Positions 17,231-25,044 of a DNA stretch of 36,394 nt are shown here, in pieces. The position numbers and the translations under genes are program-made. The stretch is from Flavobacteriaceae bacterium (lineage in GTDB: Bacteria; Bacteroidota; Bacteroidia; Flavobacteriales; Flavobacteriaceae): contig CANHWG010000027.1 in assembly GCA_947464335.1 (NCBI GenBank), positions 1 to 36,394 on the forward strand. Direction: 5' to 3'. Every line of letters starts with the position of its first letter. Positions within the stretch are counted from its first letter, which is position 1. Below the pieces are notes generated by a model that worked only from the letters and a program-made list of their open reading frames with translations, did not search any database and had not been told where the DNA came from.

Positions 17231-17503
17231 TTATTGATATAACTGGTTACTTTTATTGACAGACATTTCTAAATATACTGAAGTTTCACTACTCTTTTGA
17301 TTGCTTTTAGAAACAATGGCAGAGAAGTTTAAAACTACTAAAACCAGTATAGATGCAGCAACAAGCCAAACTGTTTTTGATGAAACGTTACTTTGTAATT
17401 GAATTCTTTGTTGAATTTTTAAAAATAAATCATCACTTGGCATAACAGGTGATATACCGTTAGTACTTTTCAAAATGGTTGTAATCCAATTATTTCTTTC
17501 CAT
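17231..17503 (-). CDS. Small single-span membrane protein, candidate anti-sigma factor
   Basis: 90 residues. A short hydrophilic N-terminus (ERNNWITTILKSTNGISPVM) and linker are followed by one transmembrane helix at about 44-63 (TVWLVAASILVLVVLNFSAI) and a small Ser/Lys-rich tail outside. This topology, size and place (43 bases after the sigma gene, two bases before the sensor-like gene) fit a CnrY-like anti-sigma factor whose cytosolic end holds the sigma. No domain is recognisable from sequence alone, so the role is inferred from position. Confidence 0.55.
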   Translation of the reverse strand: MERNNWITTILKSTNGISPVMPSDDLFLKIQQRIQLQSNVSSKTVWLVAASILVLVVLNFSAIVSKSNQKSSETSVYLEMSVNKSNQLYQ

Positions 17504-17546
17504 GCTTCTGCTGAATTAGGTTCGGTAATTACTTTGACGAATGTTA

Positions 17547-18095
17547 TTATTTTTTCTTGTGATAGGTGTTAAATTTTTCAGACAATTTATCCTGTAGTGC
17601 AACTTTCGCCCTAAAAATTAGAGACTCTACAGATGAAACACTCAATTGCATAATCTGTGCTATTTCAGGATTGGATAATCCATCAAGTTTAGAAAGCAAA
17701 AAAGCTATCTTTTGATTTTGAGTTAACGAATTGATGACTTCAAACAAAATCGCAGCATCTTCTTGATTTTCCATTAAAATTCCAGGATGTTCAAAAGTGG
17801 CAGTGTTTAAGTATTCAACTTCGTTACTGCTTTTCTTTCCAAAAACAAAAAAGCGTTTCTGACTATTCTTTTTCTTAATAAAATCCAAACAATGATTAAT
17901 AGTAATACGATATATCCAAGTTTTAAAAGATGATTTTTGATGAAAGCTATCAAGAGAATTATTTACTTTAACAAACACATCCTGTGTGATTTCTTCTGCA
18001 TCTTCTATATTTTGCAAATAATTCAATGCCACATTGAACACAAGTACATGAAACTCGCGATACAATTTTTCAAAATGGCTTTGGTTTTGAATCAT
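17547..18095 (-). CDS. ECF-type RNA polymerase sigma factor (sigma-70 family)
   Basis: 182 residues. Region 2: FEKLYREFHVLVFNVALNYL, DAEEITQDVFVKVNNSLDSF and FKTWIYRITINHCLDFIKKK. Region 4: INSLTQNQKIAFLLSKLDGLSNPEIAQIMQLSVSSVESLIFRAKVALQ, the helix-turn-helix that reads the -35 element. Between them lies a linker of about 30 residues with no conserved region 3, so this is an ECF member. It is the first gene of the cluster to 11897 and stands divergent to fabG. It likely drives its own operon in response to the periplasmic sensor, as in CnrYXH systems. Confidence 0.92.
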   Translation of the reverse strand: MIQNQSHFEKLYREFHVLVFNVALNYLQNIEDAEEITQDVFVKVNNSLDSFHQKSSFKTWIYRITINHCLDFIKKKNSQKRFFVFGKKSSNEVEYLNTATFEHPGILMENQEDAAILFEVINSLTQNQKIAFLLSKLDGLSNPEIAQIMQLSVSSVESLIFRAKVALQDKLSEKFNTYHKKK

Positions 18096-18160
18096 TAGGT
18101 TGTTTATCTATTTGGATTTACAATGATACTAAATCATTTTTTACTAAGTATAAATTATTC

Positions 18161-18168
18161 TATATTTG
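18161..18168 (+). promoter_or_regulatory. Candidate -7 promoter box for fabG
   Basis: TATATTTG is an exact match to TAnnTTTG, 36 bases before the fabG ATG. It overlaps the TTG at 18166 that would give an N-terminally extended frame, which supports the downstream ATG start. Confidence 0.55.
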
Positions 18169-18204
18169 AACTTTGATAAAACAAACAAAACTAATCTTTA
18201 TTAT

Positions 18205-18951
18205 ATGAAATTATTAGAAGGAAAAGTAGCCATCATAACCGGTGCAAGTAGAGGAATTGGAAGCGGAATCGCTAAAGTATTTGCGCAACACGGCGCTAAT
18301 GTAGCCTTTACGTATAGCTCATCTGCCGAATCGGCACAAGCATTAGAAAACGAATTATCTTCAATGGAAATAAAAGCCAAAGGATACAAATCTAATGCAG
18401 CCGATTTTAATGAAGCACAACAATTAGTTGATGACGTTATGACTGAGTTCGGGAATGTAGACATTTTAATCAACAATGCAGGAATCACTAAAGACAACCT
18501 TCTTATGCGAATGAGTGAAGAAGATTTTGATAAAGTAATTGAGATTAATTTGAAGTCGGTTTTCAATATGACCAAAGCCGTTCAGAAAATAATGTTAAAA
18601 AACCGTAAAGGTTCTATAGTCAATATGAGTAGCGTAGTAGGAGTGAAGGGTAATGCTGGTCAGGCCAATTATGCAGCGTCTAAAGCAGGAATGATTGGGT
18701 TTACTAAATCGGTTGCATTGGAATTAGGTTCCAGAAATATTCGTTGCAATGCTATTGCTCCAGGTTTTATTGAAACGGAAATGACCGCTAAATTAAACGA
18801 AGATGTGGTACAAGGCTGGAGAGATTCAATTCCGTTAAAACGAGGCGGTACTCCCGAAGATGTTGCTAATGCCTGTTTGTTCTTTGCATCTGATATGAGT
18901 GCTTATGTTTCAGGACAAGTACTAAATGTTTGCGGAGGAATGCTTACTTAA
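18205..18951 (+). CDS. fabG: 3-oxoacyl-[acyl-carrier-protein] reductase (FabG)
   Basis: 248 residues from the ATG at 18205, exactly the FabG norm; an upstream TTG at 18166 would add 13 unrelated residues and overlaps a promoter box. It is an SDR enzyme: ITGASRGIGSGI binds the NADPH dinucleotide, NNAGITKDNLLMRM is diagnostic for FabG, Ser and Tyr/Lys of the active site are in VNMSSVVG and YAASKAG, and AIAPGFIETEMT closes the pocket. It reduces 3-oxoacyl-ACP in fatty-acid elongation and so supplies the hydroxyacyl-ACP used by FabZ and the lpx enzymes elsewhere in the window. Confidence 0.95.
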   Translation: MKLLEGKVAIITGASRGIGSGIAKVFAQHGANVAFTYSSSAESAQALENELSSMEIKAKGYKSNAADFNEAQQLVDDVMTEFGNVDILINNAGITKDNLLMRMSEEDFDKVIEINLKSVFNMTKAVQKIMLKNRKGSIVNMSSVVGVKGNAGQANYAASKAGMIGFTKSVALELGSRNIRCNAIAPGFIETEMTAKLNEDVVQGWRDSIPLKRGGTPEDVANACLFFASDMSAYVSGQVLNVCGGMLT

Positions 18952-18954
18952 AAA

Positions 18955-19025
18955 AAGTTAGCAGTGGTCAGTCATGAGTTGGCAGAAAAATAAATGACTG
19001 AACACTAGCAACTGAACACTGAACA
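18955..19025. repeat. Intergenic inverted repeat with ACTGAACAC units, copy 2
   Basis: Left arm 18955-18975 (ends GTGGTCAGTCAT) and right arm 18994-19014 (starts ATGACTGAACACTAGC) are partly complementary (16 of 21 positions), with further ACTGAACAC units to 19025. It lies between fabG and the VWA-like gene and shares its units with 10881-10910. Confidence 0.55.
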
Positions 19026-19034
19026 TTAATTTAT

Positions 19035-21092
19035 ATGAACACCACAACAATCCTGTTATTACTTGTATCAATACTAATTGCTGCCGGTGTATCATTTTAT
19101 CAATATTTATACACCCGAACGCAAGGCGCGACCTGGCGAAGCAAAGTCAAAAGCATGTCAAAAGTTACATTGCTTTTGACTTTTTTACGTTTCTTTTCTG
19201 TTTTTGGATTACTGTTATTGCTTATTAATCCAATTATTACCCGAAAAACAGTAGAAATAGTAAAAACACCATTACCAATAGTTATTGATAATTCGGCATC
19301 TATAAAAGATTTAAAATCAGACAAATCCGCATTAGAAGTGTTTCAAAAGCTTTCTGGAAATGCAGCTTTAATCGATAAGTTTGACGTGCAAACCTACCAG
19401 TTTGATCAAGATTTTTTACCATCTGATACGATTGATTTTAATGGAACTCAAACGAATATTGACATCGTTGCAAAAAGTTTAAAGACTATCTACAAAAACC
19501 AAAAATTTCCAACCGTATTAATCTCTGACGGAAACCAAACTTCGGGTGAAGATTATGTATTCGGTTTTAATCCAGATAATAAAGTCTATCCTATAGTTGT
19601 TGGCGATACGACAACGTATTTAGATTTAAGAATTACGCAATTAAACGTCAATAAATACGCCTTCCATAAGAATAAATTTCCTGTTGAAGTTTTTTTAAAT
19701 TATGCCGGAACTAAAAGCATCAATACAACATTTAAAATTGCTCAAGGAAATAGTGTTTTAAATGAACAAACGATTGCATTTTCACCTTCAAAAAAGTCGG
19801 CAACTTTAACTATTTTACTTCCTGCTGACAAAGTGGGATTACAACTTTTTAAAGCTACTATTGCTTCAAAAGAGCAGGAAAAAAACACCTATAACAATAC
19901 CAATAATTTTGCTGTTGAAGTCATCGATCAAAAAACGGAAGTAGCCCTAATTTCATCTGTTTCACATCCAGATTTAGGAGCGATAAAACGAAGTATAGAA
20001 TCTAATGCGCAACGAAAAGTAACAATTCTTAAACCAAATCAAATCAGTTCGTTAACTAATTACAATATATTAATATTATATCAGCCAAGCGGTGAATTTA
20101 AAACTATTTTTGATCAAAATCAAACGACCAAAATCAATACATGGATAATTACAGGAAATGATACCGATTATGGTTTTTTAAATCAAAATCAAACTTATTT
20201 TAATTTTAAAATGAGTAGTCAAAAAGAAGATTATTTGGCTTCCTTTGATAGTCAGTTTAATCTTTTTGCTTTAGATAATATTGGTTTTGAACAATTTCCT
20301 CCTTTAGAAAACCCTTTTGGAGCTATAACCGCCTCTGGAAATGTTAACATTTTACTGAATTCGACCATTCGGAATATCCCAACTAATCAACCTTTAATGG
20401 CGTTTTCCGAAAACCAAGGAAGACGAACTTCATTTTTATTTGGAGAAAATATCTGGAAATGGCGCGCCAATACTTATGTTAACAAAAAGAGTTTTGCCGA
20501 CTTTGATATTTTTTTAGATAAAACGATTCAATATTTGGCCTCAAATAATGCTAAAAAATCTTTAGTGGTAAATCACGAACGCTTTTATAATTCGGGAGAA
20601 GCCATCGATATTACAGCGCAATATTTTAACAAAAACTACGAACTTGATGAAAGAGCTCGATTAACAATTGCTGTAACCAATACCAAAACGAAACAAGTTA
20701 AAAATTATGATTTGCTACGTACTTCGAATGCTTTTAAAGTAAATCTTGACGGATTAGGTGCTGGGAATTATACATTTTCTGTAAAGGAGTTGAACTCAAA
20801 CTCATCATACAGTAGTAGTCTTGAAGTATTAGACTTTGACATAGAAAAGCAATTTGTCAATCCGGATTGGAATAAATTAAATCAATTGGCTAATCAAACC
20901 AAAGGAAAAGCTTATTTATCAAATCAAGTAGATACTTTAATTAAGCAACTATTAGAAGATGAAAGTTATAAAGCCATCCAGAAAACAATAGTAAAAAATT
21001 CACCTTTAATCGATTGGATTTGGCTTTTGGTTTTGATTGCTCTCTCTTTAGCATCAGAATGGTTTATTCGAAAGTATAACGGCTTATTATAA
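19035..21092 (+). CDS. VWA-like membrane protein of unknown role
   Basis: 685 residues. Two N-terminal membrane spans (about 4-22 and 44-67) precede a von Willebrand A-like domain with a MIDAS-type motif Asp84-Asn-Ser86-Ala-Ser88 (LPIVIDNSASIKD) and a later VLISDGNQTSGEDYV. Long beta-rich segments follow (about 190-640), and a C-terminal span is at about 662-680 (PLIDWIWLLVLIALSLASEW). The layout suggests a protein whose bulk faces the periplasm, anchored at both ends, resembling BatA-like or DUF4159-type proteins. I cannot name a function. It is preceded by the fabG-side repeat and ends before a strong terminator. Confidence 0.75.
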   Translation: MNTTTILLLLVSILIAAGVSFYQYLYTRTQGATWRSKVKSMSKVTLLLTFLRFFSVFGLLLLLINPIITRKTVEIVKTPLPIVIDNSASIKDLKSDKSALEVFQKLSGNAALIDKFDVQTYQFDQDFLPSDTIDFNGTQTNIDIVAKSLKTIYKNQKFPTVLISDGNQTSGEDYVFGFNPDNKVYPIVVGDTTTYLDLRITQLNVNKYAFHKNKFPVEVFLNYAGTKSINTTFKIAQGNSVLNEQTIAFSPSKKSATLTILLPADKVGLQLFKATIASKEQEKNTYNNTNNFAVEVIDQKTEVALISSVSHPDLGAIKRSIESNAQRKVTILKPNQISSLTNYNILILYQPSGEFKTIFDQNQTTKINTWIITGNDTDYGFLNQNQTYFNFKMSSQKEDYLASFDSQFNLFALDNIGFEQFPPLENPFGAITASGNVNILLNSTIRNIPTNQPLMAFSENQGRRTSFLFGENIWKWRANTYVNKKSFADFDIFLDKTIQYLASNNAKKSLVVNHERFYNSGEAIDITAQYFNKNYELDERARLTIAVTNTKTKQVKNYDLLRTSNAFKVNLDGLGAGNYTFSVKELNSNSSYSSSLEVLDFDIEKQFVNPDWNKLNQLANQTKGKAYLSNQVDTLIKQLLEDESYKAIQKTIVKNSPLIDWIWLLVLIALSLASEWFIRKYNGLL

Positions 21093-21131
21093 AAACAAAA
21101 GCGAAAGAGTCATCTCTTTCGCTTTTGTTTT
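21092..21131. terminator. Strong bidirectional terminator
   Basis: A perfect 18-bp inverted repeat (21092-21109 with 21114-21131, loop TCAT) is flanked by A-run and T-run, so it works on both strands. It separates the VWA-like gene from the convergent lipoprotein gene. Confidence 0.9.
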
Positions 21132-21143
21132 ATTGTCAATATA

Positions 21144-21617
21144 TTACTGAACGTTTTCAGCTCGGAATGAACCGTTTGTAACGGTAATAGGATTACCGTC
21201 AAAGTCAGGAGAAGTAAAAGAAAAAGTTCCTTTGATGACATCTGCTGTAACCTCTGTAATAGTTATAGTTCCTGTAGCATCTTGAGTTGATACATCTGTA
21301 TCAAAATTAGAATAACTAGCACCGTACGAATTCACATTAGATGGCTCTTCTGTAATAGTATAAGTTCCCACAGCAACATTTAAAGGCATAAATAAACTCA
21401 TCGTTTCCTGAGCAACGCCATCACTTTGCGCTGTTATGGATTTAGACAATGAGTTAATTACAAAAGGATCTGTTGAAGTAAACTGTACTCCATTTACCCT
21501 ACATTTTAAGAAAAAAGAAGCGCTTCCTCCATCATCACTACTAGAACTACAATTAACAGAAAGAAATGCTGTAGCTACAACTAATAAAATAGCCATTGAT
21601 TTTTTAAGATTTTTCAT
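21144..21617 (-). CDS. Lipoprotein of DUF6252-like type, possibly surface-exposed
   Basis: 157 residues. The signal ends in a lipobox (FLSVNC, Cys23) followed by SSSSDDGG; Ser/Asp-rich starts like this act as lipoprotein export signals in Bacteroidota, hinting at outer-membrane or surface placement. The remainder is a beta-rich domain with CRVNGVQFTSTDPFV, TYTITEEPSNVNSYGASYSN and ITVTNGSFRAENV, similar to the DUF6252 pattern of Flavobacteriaceae. Function unknown. It has its own promoter candidate with both -33 and -7 boxes. Confidence 0.8.
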   Translation of the reverse strand: MKNLKKSMAILLVVATAFLSVNCSSSSDDGGSASFFLKCRVNGVQFTSTDPFVINSLSKSITAQSDGVAQETMSLFMPLNVAVGTYTITEEPSNVNSYGASYSNFDTDVSTQDATGTITITEVTADVIKGTFSFTSPDFDGNPITVTNGSFRAENVQ

Positions 21618-21639
21618 ATTTTTTAATTTAGAATTCTGA

Positions 21640-21673
21640 CAAATATAGATTTTATCTTTAGATATATTTCAAA
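21640..21673 (-). promoter_or_regulatory. Bacteroidota-type promoter for the lipoprotein gene
   Basis: On the - strand TTTG (21670-21673) and TATATTTG (21640-21647) are 22 bases apart, fitting the TTTG-N17-23-TAnnTTTG pattern. The -7 box is 23 bases before the ATG. This is the best-formed promoter in the window. Confidence 0.65.
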
Positions 21674-21755
21674 AAATCTTGAAAACAAAGACGTTCACAA
21701 CTTAATTTTTTTATAATTATTTTATAATTGAATTTATTTTCATAATAATTACAAT

Positions 21756-21763
21756 TACTTTTG
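21756..21763 (+). promoter_or_regulatory. Candidate -7 box for the secreted-protein pair
   Basis: TACTTTTG, 23 bases before the ATG at 21787. A TTG at 21728-21730 lies 25 bases upstream, slightly beyond the usual spacing. Confidence 0.45.
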
Positions 21764-21786
21764 ACAAAAAATAAATAGTTACAATT

Positions 21787-22971
21787 ATGAAATTTAGATT
21801 ATTATTCGTTTTAGTTATTGGATTTTCACTTTCGATAAACGCGCAAAGTATTACCTCTGAAAAAGTTGAATACAAACTTCCAATTGTTGCCAAATTCCCA
21901 ATTGAACCCAGTAACCGAACTTTTAAAGTAAAAGTAACTTCACCTTATACTTTAAAAACAGATGATATTATTGCGCAATCTAAATTGGATTATCAAGCTG
22001 AAGAAAAAAGTTTTGATAAATCTGTTGCAGCTAGTGAAGTAGAATTTCAAAAGAGATTAGTTGCTTATGACCAAGATGTGATAAAAGCTAAAGAAAAATA
22101 TAAATTAGAATCGGAGGAATTCAAAAAAATGAGTCTTTTAGAGCGATTAGCCATATCTGATCAAGGGAGAGATCCAAAACTAGTATTACCAACTAAACCA
22201 CAATACATCAAACCGACCAAAGCAGAATATCGGGAACCCGATTTGAGTAATTATATTATAGTTGACAATGAAGTTTTAGCTTCTCAAATTGCAATCACAG
22301 GATTTACCAGAGAAGCAAATTATATTGATGTTGCTGTAGATATTAAAAGAATGAATTTTCAGGATAATGCCGGACAAACTTTTGCCAATCAGCCAACCAA
22401 AGTAATTGTGAAAGTAAATGGTGTTGAAAAATTAAACAATTCTTTCTTTCAAGAATTCAAACTTTTATCGACTTCGCCTTCTAATAATTTAAACAAACCT
22501 TTAGAAGAAAAATATTATTTAAATAAGGTTATTGCTCAAATCAATACTTTTTTGGATGATAATTTTGGTATTCGTTGGATAAATCCTTCTATTAAAATTA
22601 GCAGTGTGAAAAATAAAGGTAAATACGATGATTTGGAAAAGGCATCTATTTATGTCACCACCAATTTAAGAAAGTTAAATCCAGAAAATGCCGAAATGAC
22701 TGCTGCAGCAATGACCGGAATGCAAAAAGGAATCGATATTTGGAAAGAAACTTTATCTAAAATTGATTATAAAGACAAAAAAGCTGATTTGAATGCAAAA
22801 ATTGCAACGTATATTTATTTCAATTTGATTCGCTTAAATATTGGCTTACGGAATAAAAAAGAAGCTGAAAAATATTTAAATGAATTACAAGAAAACATGA
22901 TTTATTTGGACTTGTCAAGTGATGAAAAAGCAGAGTTAAAAGAATTTGAAAATAATATTTATAAAGGATAA
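21787..22971 (+). CDS. Secreted protein of unknown function (394 aa)
   Basis: A signal peptide (MKFRLLFVLVIGFSLSINAQ) is clear. The rest is rich in Lys, Glu and Asn. Residues about 60-115 look like a charged helix (EEKSFDKSVAASEVEFQKRL and on). Then comes a mixed part with a Pro-rich turn (KPQYIKPTKAEYREPDLSNY, about 138-157). A helical C-terminal part (IYFNLIRLNIGLRNKKEAEKY, 345-365) could be TPR-like. No family known to me. It is followed four bases later by another secreted protein, so the two are most likely one operon and may form a complex. Confidence 0.7.
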   Translation: MKFRLLFVLVIGFSLSINAQSITSEKVEYKLPIVAKFPIEPSNRTFKVKVTSPYTLKTDDIIAQSKLDYQAEEKSFDKSVAASEVEFQKRLVAYDQDVIKAKEKYKLESEEFKKMSLLERLAISDQGRDPKLVLPTKPQYIKPTKAEYREPDLSNYIIVDNEVLASQIAITGFTREANYIDVAVDIKRMNFQDNAGQTFANQPTKVIVKVNGVEKLNNSFFQEFKLLSTSPSNNLNKPLEEKYYLNKVIAQINTFLDDNFGIRWINPSIKISSVKNKGKYDDLEKASIYVTTNLRKLNPENAEMTAAAMTGMQKGIDIWKETLSKIDYKDKKADLNAKIATYIYFNLIRLNIGLRNKKEAEKYLNELQENMIYLDLSSDEKAELKEFENNIYKG

Positions 22972-22975
22972 TCAA

Positions 22976-24481
22976 ATGAAAAAATATTTAAGAATTATTA
23001 TCGTGGTGATGGTTTTGATAATGTCAAAATCATTTTCTCAAGGCAAACAAGAATGGGGTTCTAAATTCGATTATAATCTAAAGGTAGAAGAAGATGCTAA
23101 GGTAATTTTAGCGGATAATTACAATCATTATCTATTTAGTATAGCCAACAAACACGGAATGATGTCTCAACACGACATCATTATTAGAAAGTTTGATCAA
23201 AAAAACAAATTGGTAAATACTTTCAAACAAAACTTTCCAAATAAAGACACCTATACCTTATACAATTATTTAGGAAGCTTTGAACTTGATAAAAATAGAA
23301 TTGTAGTTTTTATAGACAGTTATTCAAACAAAACCAAAAAGAAAGATATTCATAGAGTTATTTTTGATAAAACAACAGATACGTTTACTTCTACCTTAAT
23401 AGTTAGTTATACTTTTGAAAGTATTTCTAAATCGGGCACAGCATTCGTTGCTGCTTCACAAAACGGAAGATATTATAGTGTTGTTTATACAAAATTTTCA
23501 AATAGAAAGATAGCTGAAGTTAATGAATGTACGGTTTTAGATGCTGCTACTTTTGATGTATCTTGGCAAAAAACAGTTACTTTTCCAATGGAATTCTATT
23601 CAGGCGATATTACCTTAACCAATTCAGGTAAATTGGTTTTTGTAAAAAGAGTAGTATCCAAAAGTGAAAAGCATAGCTTATTGGTGGTTGATGCAACAAG
23701 CGAAACAGATAAAGATCTTGGTGCTGAAATTAAAATTGCGAAACCTATTGCCATTTCAATCGGAACACAAGATTATTTAATTGCCTTGAATTTTAAAGCA
23801 AGTTATAGAGATTGGGCTTATAGTAATATCATGCTATATGATTTGCAGTTAGGTAGAATAATCAATAATGACGCAATTAGTATTTTTACTGGAATAAAAG
23901 ACATTCAAGACATCCGGTATAATTTTATTAATGTTAAAGAATATCAAATTGAATTCTTTGTAGAATGCAAATACCAAACAGGTACAAAACCATCTGCTAA
24001 TTCATCATTTGCAAATGATCCGAGATTTAACGACCCCGTTTTCGCATTCGGAATAGGTACTTTAGTTGTAATGAATAATGAAGGAAAAGTTATGACAGCA
24101 AATAAAGTTGTTGATAATGGAATTCCATTTAGTAATGAACTAGTTAATGATTTTGGAGTTTTAAATTACAAAGGCGATTACTATATCAATACTTTTGTAT
24201 TTAGAGAAGAAAATCGTCGTAAGGTTGAATATGCCGTATTCAATCAATTAGCTGCTCCTACATTCAAAACACAAACTACAAAAATACAGTTTCCCTATTA
24301 CAACACTTCTGGCGGCGGTGATTCCGATGATGAAATAGATGATACCCGTGGAAATGCCTATAGCGGTGGAAGTATGATACATCAATTTGTAAATTATTTT
24401 CCAGATAGCAAACGACTTCTTTTTGCCAAATATTTTGGCGATGGAAAAGTCGCTTTTGTTAGCTATATTGGTGCGCTTTAA
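22976..24481 (+). CDS. Secreted protein of unknown function (501 aa)
   Basis: I chose the ATG at 22976: it gives the signal peptide MKKYLRIIIVVMVLIMSKSF ending near SFSQG, and sits four bases after the previous stop. An earlier in-frame ATG at 22946 would add MKIIFIKDNQ without signal-like properties. The mature protein is beta-rich with many Lys, Asp and Asn residues and could form a beta-propeller (segments NKHGMMSQHDIIIRKFDQKN, YRDWAYSNIMLYDLQLGRII). A Gly/Ser/Asp-rich loop SGGGDSDDEIDDTRGNAYSG occurs at about 450-470. No T9SS tail. Function unknown; tied to the gene upstream. Confidence 0.7.
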   Translation: MKKYLRIIIVVMVLIMSKSFSQGKQEWGSKFDYNLKVEEDAKVILADNYNHYLFSIANKHGMMSQHDIIIRKFDQKNKLVNTFKQNFPNKDTYTLYNYLGSFELDKNRIVVFIDSYSNKTKKKDIHRVIFDKTTDTFTSTLIVSYTFESISKSGTAFVAASQNGRYYSVVYTKFSNRKIAEVNECTVLDAATFDVSWQKTVTFPMEFYSGDITLTNSGKLVFVKRVVSKSEKHSLLVVDATSETDKDLGAEIKIAKPIAISIGTQDYLIALNFKASYRDWAYSNIMLYDLQLGRIINNDAISIFTGIKDIQDIRYNFINVKEYQIEFFVECKYQTGTKPSANSSFANDPRFNDPVFAFGIGTLVVMNNEGKVMTANKVVDNGIPFSNELVNDFGVLNYKGDYYINTFVFREENRRKVEYAVFNQLAAPTFKTQTTKIQFPYYNTSGGGDSDDEIDDTRGNAYSGGSMIHQFVNYFPDSKRLLFAKYFGDGKVAFVSYIGAL

Positions 24482-24484
24482 AAT

Positions 24485-24519
24485 AAAAAAATCCTAAACT
24501 TTACGTTTAGGATTTTTTT
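24485..24519. terminator. Bidirectional terminator
   Basis: A 15-bp stem (24485-24499 with 24505-24519) around TTTAC, with A and T runs built into the arms, ends the secreted-protein operon and also faces the convergent membrane protein gene. Confidence 0.9.
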
Positions 24520-24537
24520 TTATAACTGTTTTAATGT

Positions 24538-24954
24538 TTATTTATTCTTTCTTGATACAATTGTTCCCCCGAAGTAAGCCATTGGGATATAAGCCAAAAG
24601 AAGATCAACAATTGTAAACCATAGTGGAGACGGTAACATAACAATATTCATAATTCCACCTACCAAAAAGCAGCAACCAATTACCATTGCAAATGTCATT
24701 TTGTTATTTGCTGCAATCTTTACTGCAATAAAAGCACCAACTAATGTTCCCAAAGCATGAGCAAGAAATGGCATTAAAAAATGTTTTGGTTCCATTAATG
24801 GCATGGCCGCTAGTAGGCCTTCCATAGTTTTTAAATCAGTTCCTTCAGGTGGCGGAATAATGGAGCCACTTATCATTACGATTGCCGTATTGACTATTCC
24901 TCCTATAAATAGTCCAAGTACAACTGCTAAAATATTTTTTACAACTGGATTCAT
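24538..24954 (-). CDS. Small four-span membrane protein of unknown function
   Basis: 138 residues with four hydrophobic segments (about 7-30, 60-80, 87-107, 110-130). Conserved-looking elements are PPPEGTDLKTMEGLL between the first two spans, and FLAHALGTLVGAFIAVKIA in the second. The fourth holds WFTIVDLLLAYIPMAYFGG. Similar short integral membrane proteins are common in Bacteroidota genomes but have no assigned function that I know. It is single, with a weak -7 box upstream. Confidence 0.7.
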   Translation of the reverse strand: MNPVVKNILAVVLGLFIGGIVNTAIVMISGSIIPPPEGTDLKTMEGLLAAMPLMEPKHFLMPFLAHALGTLVGAFIAVKIAANNKMTFAMVIGCCFLVGGIMNIVMLPSPLWFTIVDLLLAYIPMAYFGGTIVSRKNK

Positions 24955-25012
24955 AACGGATTGGATTATAATTATTTGATTAGAGTATTGGAGATAAATT
25001 TATTTGAATAAA

Positions 25013-25020
25013 CAAAAATA
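25013..25020 (-). promoter_or_regulatory. Candidate -7 box for the four-span membrane protein gene
   Basis: The complement reads TATTTTTG (TAnnTTTG), 59 bases before the ATG at 24954. A TTTG 25 bases further upstream is just outside the usual spacing. Confidence 0.4.
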
Positions 25021-25044
25021 AGAAAAAATAATAACCGAAAAGAA

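Noticed and set aside
18166..18204. TTG-based N-terminal extension of fabG
   Set aside because: It overlaps a TATATTTG promoter box, adds 13 unrelated residues, and the ATG at 18205 gives the normal 248-residue FabG.
22946..22975. Upstream ATG for the second secreted protein
   Set aside because: It overlaps the previous gene and disrupts the signal peptide; the ATG at 22976 is better placed.
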